Source: an uncultured Sphingomonadaceae bacterium
GTDB taxonomy: Bacteria; Pseudomonadota; Alphaproteobacteria; Sphingomonadales; Sphingomonadaceae
NCBI GenBank assembly: GCA_938016505.1
Contig: CALLWN010000099.1
Location: 1-11,414 of the forward strand
DNA length: 11,414 bases
Direction of reading: 5' to 3'
In this document: positions 6,534 through 11,414 of the stretch, one piece after another
Numbering within the stretch: the stretch's first letter is position 1
Layout of the letters: each line of letters begins with the position of its first letter
Notes under the pieces: generated by a model
What the model was told of the DNA's origin: nothing
The model's database searches: none
Seen by the model: the letters and a program-made list of their open reading frames with translations, nothing else
Program-made: the position numbers and the translations under genes

Positions 6534-7115
6534 ATGTCCGAAGCGACCGGGGCCGATACCGGGGCCGACGCGGTGATCGTCAAGAAATATGCCAACCGGC
6601 GGCTCTACAATACCGAGACCTCGTCCTACATCACGCTCGAGCATCTCTCGACGATGACCCGCGAGGGGCGGGAGTTCAAGGTGATCGACGCCAAGACGGG
6701 CGAAGACATCACCCACAGCGTGCTCACCCAGATCATCATGGAAGAGGAGACGCGGGGCACGACGATGCTGCCGGTCTCGTTCCTGCGCCAGCTCATCTCC
6801 ATGTATGGCGACCAGATGCAATCGGTGGTGCCGCTCTACCTCGAGGCCTCGATGGAGGCGTTTCGCCGCAACCAGGAACAGTTCCGGTCGGCCTTCACCG
6901 GTCTCATGGGCAGCAATGCGCCGGCCTCGGCCGCGTTCGAGACGCTCGTCCGGCAGAACATGCAGATGATGCAGGCGGCAGCCGAGCTGTGGCGCAACGC
7001 CAACCCGCTCCTCAACATGCCCGCCGCGCCGCGCGCCGAGCCGGACAGCGTGCAGGAGCTGAAGGACGAGCTCCAGGCGCTGAAGGCACGGCTGGACAAG
7101 ATGTCCCAGAGCTGA
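6534..7115 (+). CDS. phaR: polyhydroxyalkanoate synthesis repressor PhaR
   Basis: PhaR senses PHA polymer and represses phasin and often its own transcription; binding to nascent granules releases it from DNA. The 193-residue protein has the conserved DNA-binding N-terminal domain at about 14-73, seen as IVKKYANRRLYNTETSSYIT and FKVIDAKTGEDITHSVLTQI. The PHB-accumulation regulatory segment follows (LPVSFLRQLISMYGDQMQ, 79-96, and a related RQNMQMMQAAAELW at 140-153). A C-terminal heptad-like helix (VQELKDELQALKARLDKM, 173-190) is probably for oligomerisation. The ATG at 6534 is chosen because the family sequence begins just after it and AGGAAGG lies about ten bases upstream; a longer upstream frame overlaps the divergent gene and carries no family sequence. 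It is divergent from the PhaC-like/phaA operon and is followed after five bases by an FAD-linked oxidase gene. Confidence 0.96.
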   Translation: MSEATGADTGADAVIVKKYANRRLYNTETSSYITLEHLSTMTREGREFKVIDAKTGEDITHSVLTQIIMEEETRGTTMLPVSFLRQLISMYGDQMQSVVPLYLEASMEAFRRNQEQFRSAFTGLMGSNAPASAAFETLVRQNMQMMQAAAELWRNANPLLNMPAAPRAEPDSVQELKDELQALKARLDKMSQS

Positions 7116-7120
7116 CGCGC

Positions 7121-8560
7121 GTGGCAACCTCTCCCGCCCTGCAAGCCGGCCCCGTGGCAGCCCTGGCCGCCGCGCTGCCCCCGGGCGTGGTGACCGCCGA
7201 CCCGGACCTCCTCGCTCCCCACCTTCTCGACTGGCGCGGCCAGAAGCGCGGCCATGCCGACCTCCTTGCCAGCCCGCGCAGCACCGCGGATGTGGTAGCC
7301 CTGGTGCGCGCAGCCCTCGCCCATGGCGCAGCACTGGTGCCGCAGGGGGGCAACACCGGCCTTGTCGGTGGGTCGGTGCCCGAGCCCGCGCAAGGCCGGC
7401 CCACCATCATCGTCTCCATGCAGCGCATGGCGCAGATCCGTTCGGTCGACCCGGCAGGTCTCAGCCTCGTTGCCGAGGCTGGGGCAATCCTCGCCAATGT
7501 CCATGATGCCGCGCGCGCGGCAGGCACCATGTTCCCGCTCTCGCTCGGCGCCAGGGGCAGCGCCACCATCGGCGGCCTCGTCTCGACCAACGCCGGCGGC
7601 ACCCAGGTGCTGCGCCACGGCACCATGCGCAGCCTGGTTCTCGGCCTCGAGGCCGTGCTTCCCGACGGGACCGTCCTCGACCAGCTGAAGCCGCTGCGCA
7701 AGGACACCGCCGGCTATGACGCGAAGCAGCTTCTCATCGGAGGCGAAGGCACGCTCGGGATCGTCACTGTCGCAGCGCTCCGGCTGGTGCCGCTTCCGGC
7801 GGTCTCGGCGGTGGGCTGGGCCGGCGTGCCCGACATGGCGGCCGCGCTCGCGCTTCTCGCGCGGCTTCGGCGCGCGGTCGGCGAGCGGGTCGAGTCCTTC
7901 GAGCTGGTCCCGGCGGATGGCCTTGCGCTGGTGCTCGCCCATGTGCCCGGCGCGCGCGCGCCGCTCGGCTGCGAGGCTCCGCTCCACTGCCTCGTCGAGC
8001 TGACCGACGCCGATCCTGGCGCACCGCTCGCACGGCAGCTGGAAACCGTTCTGGAGGCCGCCCTCGAGGCCGGCGAACTCCTCGATGCGACCGTCGCCGG
8101 CACGCTCGGACAGGCAGAAGCGCTGTGGCGCCTGCGCGAAGACCTGCCGCTGGCGGAAAAGGCGGACGGCCCGTCGCTCAAGAACGATGTGGCCGTCGCG
8201 GTCGCCGATGTGCCCGCCTTCGACGCGGCCGCACGGGCCGCCTTTGCCAAGGCCTTTCCCGGCGCCCGGCCGCTCGTCTTCGGTCATCTCGGCGATGGCA
8301 ACCTCCACTGGAACCTGCGCGCACCGGCCGGCACCGACGCTGCCGCCTGGCTCGAGACGCATGGCGAGCCCGCGCGGTGCCTGCTGCACGACATCGTCGT
8401 GGATTTCGGCGGCACCATCTCGGCCGAGCACGGAATCGGCACCCTGAAGGCCGCCGAGCTGGCGCGGCTTGGCAATCCCGGGCGGCTCGCCGTCATGCGG
8501 GCGATCAAGGCCGCGCTCGACCCCGCGCACATCATGAACCCCGGCAAGCTGTTCGCCTGA
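7121..8560 (+). CDS. FAD-binding oxidase, D-2-hydroxyglutarate / D-lactate dehydrogenase type
   Basis: This 479-residue flavoenzyme is expected to oxidise a D-2-hydroxy acid to the 2-oxo acid, passing electrons to an electron-transfer flavoprotein or another acceptor. The FAD-binding domain shows PRSTADVVALVRAAL (52-66), VPQGGNTGLVGGSVP (73-87), GSATIGGLVSTNAGG (146-160) and LLIGGEGTLGIVT (204-216). The C-terminal oxidase domain has SLKNDVAVAV (352-361), the metal-binding GHLGDGNLH (388-396) and SAEHGIG (434-440), ending in HIMNPGKLF. The GTG start at 7121 follows the phaR stop by five bases and has no strong ribosome site, suggesting coupling to phaR. The frame is open for kilobases upstream, but that part runs antisense to the phaA and phaC-like genes and is not coding. 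The choice between 2-hydroxyglutarate, lactate and glycolate as substrate cannot be made from sequence alone. Confidence 0.92.
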   Translation: MATSPALQAGPVAALAAALPPGVVTADPDLLAPHLLDWRGQKRGHADLLASPRSTADVVALVRAALAHGAALVPQGGNTGLVGGSVPEPAQGRPTIIVSMQRMAQIRSVDPAGLSLVAEAGAILANVHDAARAAGTMFPLSLGARGSATIGGLVSTNAGGTQVLRHGTMRSLVLGLEAVLPDGTVLDQLKPLRKDTAGYDAKQLLIGGEGTLGIVTVAALRLVPLPAVSAVGWAGVPDMAAALALLARLRRAVGERVESFELVPADGLALVLAHVPGARAPLGCEAPLHCLVELTDADPGAPLARQLETVLEAALEAGELLDATVAGTLGQAEALWRLREDLPLAEKADGPSLKNDVAVAVADVPAFDAAARAAFAKAFPGARPLVFGHLGDGNLHWNLRAPAGTDAAAWLETHGEPARCLLHDIVVDFGGTISAEHGIGTLKAAELARLGNPGRLAVMRAIKAALDPAHIMNPGKLFA

Positions 8561-8574
8561 CCGGCAGGCGCCGG
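8561..8574 (+). terminator. small GC hairpin after the FAD oxidase gene, possible weak terminator
   Basis: Immediately after the oxidase stop codon, CCGGC (8561-8565) and GCCGG (8570-8574) can pair around a four-base loop, followed by CTTGCATTGC. There is no run of T, so it would be a poor intrinsic terminator. A second, similar inverted repeat (GCCGG/CCGGC) lies near 8627-8645 in the same 121-base gap, which otherwise holds only the ribosome site of the next gene. Confidence 0.25.
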
Positions 8575-8681
8575 CTTGCATTGCGGAGGCGTCGGGCGCT
8601 AGAGCCTCGCGAGCCAAGTGCGCGTGTGCCGGCACCCTGCCGGCTTCCGCACCCTGACCGAGCAGAGGAATCCCCGCCCCG

Positions 8682-9434
8682 ATGGCAACGCAACCGCAGG
8701 CGCAGCCGCAGCTCCCGCTCTTCTACCGCAATCTCATTCCCCTGAGCTCCGACGTGCACGCCGGGTTCGGGCTGAAGCCGCGCGAAAATCTCGAATTCGC
8801 TCGCGGCACCCACGCAGTCCCGATCACGGTCGACGAGTTCGCACTGGCCCAGCGCTTCTATCCGATCGTCTTCGGCGCCGACGAGGTCGCTGTCCCGCTC
8901 GCCCTCGTCGGGCTGCGCGAGGGCGAGAACCTGTTCCTCGAGGCCGACGGCCAGTGGCGGCCGCGCGCCTACATCCCGGCCTATATCCGCCGCCATCCCT
9001 TCATGCTCGCCCGGCTGCAGCCCGACGCGCAGGTGCTCAGCCTTGTCTTCGACGACAGCTGGAGCCTCATCACCGAGGATGGCGAGCAGAAGCTGTTCGA
9101 TGGCACCGAGCCCTCCGAGGTGACCAAGGGCATCCTCAAGTTCTGCGAGGAGTTCGAAGCCGCAGTCGCCCGCACCCGCAGCTTCATGGACGAACTCAAC
9201 AAGCTCGGCCTGCTGATGGAAGGCCAGGCATCGATCCAGAACCCCGGCATGGCCGAACCCGCCAACTTCTCGGGTTTCCGCATGATCGACGAGAAGAAGC
9301 TCCAGAACATCCGCGGCGACCAGGCGCGAAAGATGGTGCAGAACGGCATGATGGGCCTCATCTATGCCCATCTCTTCTCGCTCGGGCAGATGCGGGAACT
9401 GTTCGCCGACCTGCAGAGCCGTGCCGCCGCCTGA
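8682..9434 (+). CDS. SapC family protein
   Basis: This 250-residue protein matches the SapC family, named after an S-layer-associated gene; its molecular function is not established. Family features are LPLFYRNLIPLSSDVHAG (11-28), the strongly conserved FARGTHAVPITVDEF (39-53), RFYPIVFG (58-65), LGLREGENLF-like VGLREGENLFLEADGQW, and RPRAYIPAYIRRHPFML (93-109). The C-terminal part is helical and charged (KLQNIRGDQARKMVQNGMMG). There is no signal peptide or membrane segment. The ATG at 8682 is preceded by AGAGGAA at a workable distance, and the first conserved residues follow soon after, so the start is sound. It is not linked to the TonB-receptor and tryptophan-halogenase-like genes with which SapC often travels in sphingomonads and caulobacters. 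The neighbours are the FAD oxidase upstream on the same strand and a convergent alcohol dehydrogenase. Confidence 0.92.
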   Translation: MATQPQAQPQLPLFYRNLIPLSSDVHAGFGLKPRENLEFARGTHAVPITVDEFALAQRFYPIVFGADEVAVPLALVGLREGENLFLEADGQWRPRAYIPAYIRRHPFMLARLQPDAQVLSLVFDDSWSLITEDGEQKLFDGTEPSEVTKGILKFCEEFEAAVARTRSFMDELNKLGLLMEGQASIQNPGMAEPANFSGFRMIDEKKLQNIRGDQARKMVQNGMMGLIYAHLFSLGQMRELFADLQSRAAA

Positions 9435-9562
9435 CGGCGGTGCGCCGAGGCAGCAGCCGCAGCGCGCACCGAAGGCGCCATGATGCGCTGGCCTCGCCCG
9501 GGCGCGCCACCGCAGGGTCGGGCTGACCCTCCATTCCCGCCGGCGTTGCAGCCCCGGCGGCC
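9435..9562. other. convergent intergenic gap with hairpins, possible bidirectional termination
   Basis: Between the converging SapC and alcohol dehydrogenase genes lie 128 bases without a gene. Two inverted repeats are visible. CCGCCG (9424-9429) pairs with CGGCGG (9435-9440) across the SapC stop codon, and AGGGTC (9514-9519) pairs with GACCCT (9525-9530) around a five-base loop. Neither is followed by a T run on either strand, so termination is a guess from position. Confidence 0.35.
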
Positions 9563-10666
9563 TCAGCCGTCAAACAGCAGGACCGGCTTCACCGTCTCGC
9601 CCGTTTCCATGGCATGCGCCGCACGGTTGATATCGGCGAAGCTGTAGGTTCTCACCAGCCTGTCATGCGGGAACCGGCCCTCGAGGTGGAGCGCGGCGAG
9701 GTGCGGCACGAACGCCTGCGGGTCGGCGTCGCCCTCGATGAGACCGATGATGCGCTTGCCGCCGAGAAAGCCGGAAAGCGCGAAGCTCGCCGTGGCGCCC
9801 GGCGGGGAGACAGCGAGGACGAGCATGGTCCCGCGGGTCCCGAGAAGGCCGATGCCAAGCTCGATCAGGGCAGGCACGCCGGTCGTGTCGATGACGGCAT
9901 CGAAGCCGGGCCGGATGGCGCCGAGGGCGCCGGCGAGGTCCTCGCCGGACAGAAGGCCATGGGTCGCGCCAAGCTCGCGTGCGAGCGCGATGCGCCCCGG
10001 CACGCGGTCGACGGCCACGACCGGGTCCATGCCGGCAACCCGGGCCGCCATGATCGCCGCAAGCCCGACCGCGCCGGCGCCGAGCACCACGAGCGACTGG
10101 CCGGACCTGGCCGCGAGCGTGTTGAGAACCGCGCCCGCCCCTGTCTGCATGCCGCAACCCAGCGGCGCGGCCAGGTGGAAGGGGAGCGCATCGGGGATGG
10201 GCACGGTGTTGCGCGGCCGGGTGATGGCGTAGGGCGCGAAGCTCGACTGCCCGAAAAAGCTTCCGAACAGCGGCTGGCCGTCGGCCCGGCGCAGGCGCGG
10301 TGCCATGTCCGGCCCGACCCCTGCGATGTTCCGCACCGGCCATTCGAGGCAATATTGCGGCGCGCCCTCGCGGCAGACCGGGCAGTGCCCGCAACTGTCG
10401 TAGGAGAGCGCAACCCGGTCACCCACCCGGAACCCCTCGACGCCCTCGCCGACCGCGTCGACGATCCCGGCGCCCTCGTGGCCGAGCACCATGGGAAGCG
10501 GGGTGCCAAGCTCGATGTCACGGAAGGCGAGGTCGGTGTGGCAGATGCCGGCAGCCCTGACAGCAATCCGCAATTCGCCGGGCCCGGGCTCCGGCACTTC
10601 GGCCTCGACCAGCGCAAACGGCGCACCGCGGGCAACCACTGCAGCAACCGTCATGCATGTCGACAT
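9563..10666 (-). CDS. zinc-dependent alcohol dehydrogenase, aryl-alcohol dehydrogenase type
   Basis: This 367-residue medium-chain dehydrogenase should interconvert an alcohol and its aldehyde with NAD. The catalytic zinc ligands are Cys42 (GICHTD), His63 (GHEGAG) and Cys171 (PLGCGMQTGAGAVLN). The structural zinc set is complete: Cys92, Cys95, Cys98 and Cys106 in CGHCPVCREGAPQYC. The Rossmann fold shows GAGAVG (196-201), with Asp220 ending the next strand (VVAVDR), which favours NAD over NADP. The segment LFGSFFGQSSFAPYAI and the PLGCGMQTGAGAV context are typical of the benzyl/aryl-alcohol dehydrogenase group. The ATG at 10666 is preceded by GGGAAGGA; an extension to 10717 has no family sequence, and 10654 is a shorter option. 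It is a single gene, divergent from xseB and convergent with SapC. The physiological alcohol is not identifiable. Confidence 0.94.
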   Translation of the reverse strand: MSTCMTVAAVVARGAPFALVEAEVPEPGPGELRIAVRAAGICHTDLAFRDIELGTPLPMVLGHEGAGIVDAVGEGVEGFRVGDRVALSYDSCGHCPVCREGAPQYCLEWPVRNIAGVGPDMAPRLRRADGQPLFGSFFGQSSFAPYAITRPRNTVPIPDALPFHLAAPLGCGMQTGAGAVLNTLAARSGQSLVVLGAGAVGLAAIMAARVAGMDPVVAVDRVPGRIALARELGATHGLLSGEDLAGALGAIRPGFDAVIDTTGVPALIELGIGLLGTRGTMLVLAVSPPGATASFALSGFLGGKRIIGLIEGDADPQAFVPHLAALHLEGRFPHDRLVRTYSFADINRAAHAMETGETVKPVLLFDG

Positions 10667-10752
10667 GTTCCATCCTTCCCCGTCTCGCCGCTTGACCCTC
10701 ATGGTGCCCCCGTCCAAAGGGCGAACGCAAGCAAAATGGGGAAAGGCCGGCG
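10667..10752. promoter_or_regulatory. divergent promoter region between alcohol dehydrogenase and xseB
   Basis: These 86 bases separate two outward-facing genes and so must hold at least part of both promoters. On the plus strand TTGACC at 10692-10697 matches a -35 box well, but no convincing -10 box lies 16-18 bases further on. GGAAAGG just before the GTG at 10753 and GGGAAGGA before the ATG at 10666 on the other strand are the likely ribosome sites. Confidence 0.35.
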
Positions 10753-11016
10753 GTGGCGGCTGTGGGTCAGAACAGGGCTGAAGGTGAGGACAGGGAGGCC
10801 CTGAGTTTCGAGGACGCGCTGAAGCGGCTGGAGTCGATCGTGCGCGAACTCGAGTCCGGCGAGGTTCCGCTCGAGCGGGCGATCGCGCTCTACGAGGAAG
10901 GCCAGGCGCTCAAGGCCCAGTGCGAGGCACGGCTTGCCAGCGCCGAGGCCAGGATCCGTGAGCTGCAAATCGGTGCCGAGGGCGCGCCTGCCGGAGACAG
11001 GCCGTTCGCCTCCTGA
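10753..11016 (+). CDS. xseB: exodeoxyribonuclease VII small subunit
   Basis: XseB is the small helical subunit that binds XseA to form exonuclease VII, which degrades single-stranded DNA. The 87-residue protein shows the diagnostic SFEDALKRLESIVRELESGE (18-37) followed by PLERAIALYEEGQALKAQC (39-57), a two-helix antiparallel coiled coil, with a charged tail. The GTG start at 10753 has GGAAAGG six bases upstream; a second in-frame GTG at 10762 is possible, and both lie before the conserved part. The stop codon overlaps the ATG of the following prenyl synthase gene as TGATG, suggesting translational coupling. The xseB–ispA order, often followed by dxs, is common in proteobacteria. Confidence 0.95.
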   Translation: MAAVGQNRAEGEDREALSFEDALKRLESIVRELESGEVPLERAIALYEEGQALKAQCEARLASAEARIRELQIGAEGAPAGDRPFAS

Positions 11017-11414
11017 TGCGGCCGGGGATCCAGCTCAAGCCGGTGCTCGATGCGATCGGCGAGCAGGTCGACGCGCGCTTCGACCGGCTCCTGCCCGTGC
11101 CAGACGACCCGCGGGCCCGGCTCTACGAGGCCATGCGCCACGCCATCATCGGCGGCGGAAAGCGGATGCGCCCCCTGCTGGTCGTGGCGAGCTGCGACCT
11201 GTTTCATGTCGACCGCGAGCGGGCCATGCGGGTCGCGCTCGCGATCGAGGCCGTCCATGTCTACAGCCTGGTTCACGACGACCTGCCGTGCATGGATGAT
11301 GATGACCTGCGCCGCGGCAAGCCGACCGTGCACCGCGCCTTCGACGAGGCGACCGCAGTCCTCACGGGTGACGCCCTGTTCGCGATCGCCTTCGAGCTGA
11401 TCGCCGACGAGGCG
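11016..11414 (+). CDS. ispA: farnesyl diphosphate synthase (polyprenyl synthetase), partial at right edge
   Basis: This enzyme joins isopentenyl diphosphate to allylic diphosphates to make farnesyl diphosphate for quinones, undecaprenyl carrier lipid and carotenoids. Only the first 133 residues are in the window. They contain GGGKRMRP (46-53), which binds isopentenyl diphosphate, and the first aspartate-rich motif DDLPCMD (88-94), with its DDDLRRGKPT continuation, preceded by AIEAVHVYSLVH. The two-residue insertion between the aspartate pairs and the tyrosine five residues before the motif are as in E. coli IspA, favouring a short-chain (C15) product. The second aspartate motif lies beyond the edge. 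The ATG overlaps the xseB stop (TGATG). The longer-chain (geranylgeranyl) alternative cannot be fully excluded without the rest of the gene. Confidence 0.93.
   Translation, partial: MRPGIQLKPVLDAIGEQVDARFDRLLPVPDDPRARLYEAMRHAIIGGGKRMRPLLVVASCDLFHVDRERAMRVALAIEAVHVYSLVHDDLPCMDDDDLRRGKPTVHRAFDEATAVLTGDALFAIAFELIADEA

Noticed and set aside
6836..8635. 599-codon minus-strand open frame opposite phaR and the FAD oxidase
   Set aside because: It is a mirror frame of the oxidase gene with no family motif; the plus strand carries all the diagnostic residues.
9514..9530. AGGGTC/GACCCT hairpin as a definite intrinsic terminator
   Set aside because: The stem is six base pairs with no following T run on either strand, so I only note it as part of the convergent gap.
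9614..10804. 396-codon plus-strand open frame opposite the alcohol dehydrogenase
   Set aside because: It is antisense to a gene with complete zinc and NAD motifs, and its translation looks like a compositional shadow.

Overview
The window is about 11.4 kb of very GC-rich, densely packed chromosomal DNA. The gene families present (PhaR, a DUF1285–Nudix–CCA-adding operon, SapC, and XseB followed by a bacterial-type farnesyl diphosphate synthase) point to an alphaproteobacterium. A sphingomonad or close relative is my best guess from protein style alone. No insertion sequence, phage gene, CRISPR array, tRNA or rRNA is visible. No gene-free stretch exceeds about 170 bp.

Region 1 (1-2745, minus strand) is a compact operon. 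It reads GNAT acetyltransferase, DUF1285 protein, CoA-pyrophosphatase-type Nudix hydrolase, then CCA-adding enzyme, whose C-terminus lies beyond the left edge. The last three genes overlap or touch, and two of them appear to use unusual starts: TTG for the Nudix gene and possibly CTG in a CTGA stop/start overlap for cca. A glutathione S-transferase (2916-3548, plus) is divergent from this operon.

Region 2 (3573-8560) looks like a polyhydroxyalkanoate (PHA) locus. On the minus strand a short PhaC-like alpha/beta hydrolase is followed by an acetyl-CoA acetyltransferase (PhaA type) and a small two-helix membrane protein with a bacterial PH-like domain. Divergent from it, on the plus strand, are the PHA regulator PhaR and, five bases after it, an FAD-linked oxidase of the D-2-hydroxyglutarate/D-lactate dehydrogenase type. 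The intergenic region between the two arms is TGC-rich and is a plausible PhaR target. Acetyl-CoA condensation, polymer synthesis or turnover, and polymer sensing therefore sit together.

Region 3 (8682-11414) holds a SapC-family protein (plus), a zinc-dependent aryl-alcohol-type dehydrogenase (minus), and the start of an xseB–ispA operon (plus). The ispA gene runs off the right edge.

Because of the high GC content, antisense frames stay open for long distances. One reaches 1484 codons. I treat these as shadows rather than genes. I see no clearly undescribed system. The most interesting items are the unusually short PhaC-like protein, the TGC-rich divergent region, the CTGA start candidate for cca, and the PH-domain membrane protein attached to the thiolase.
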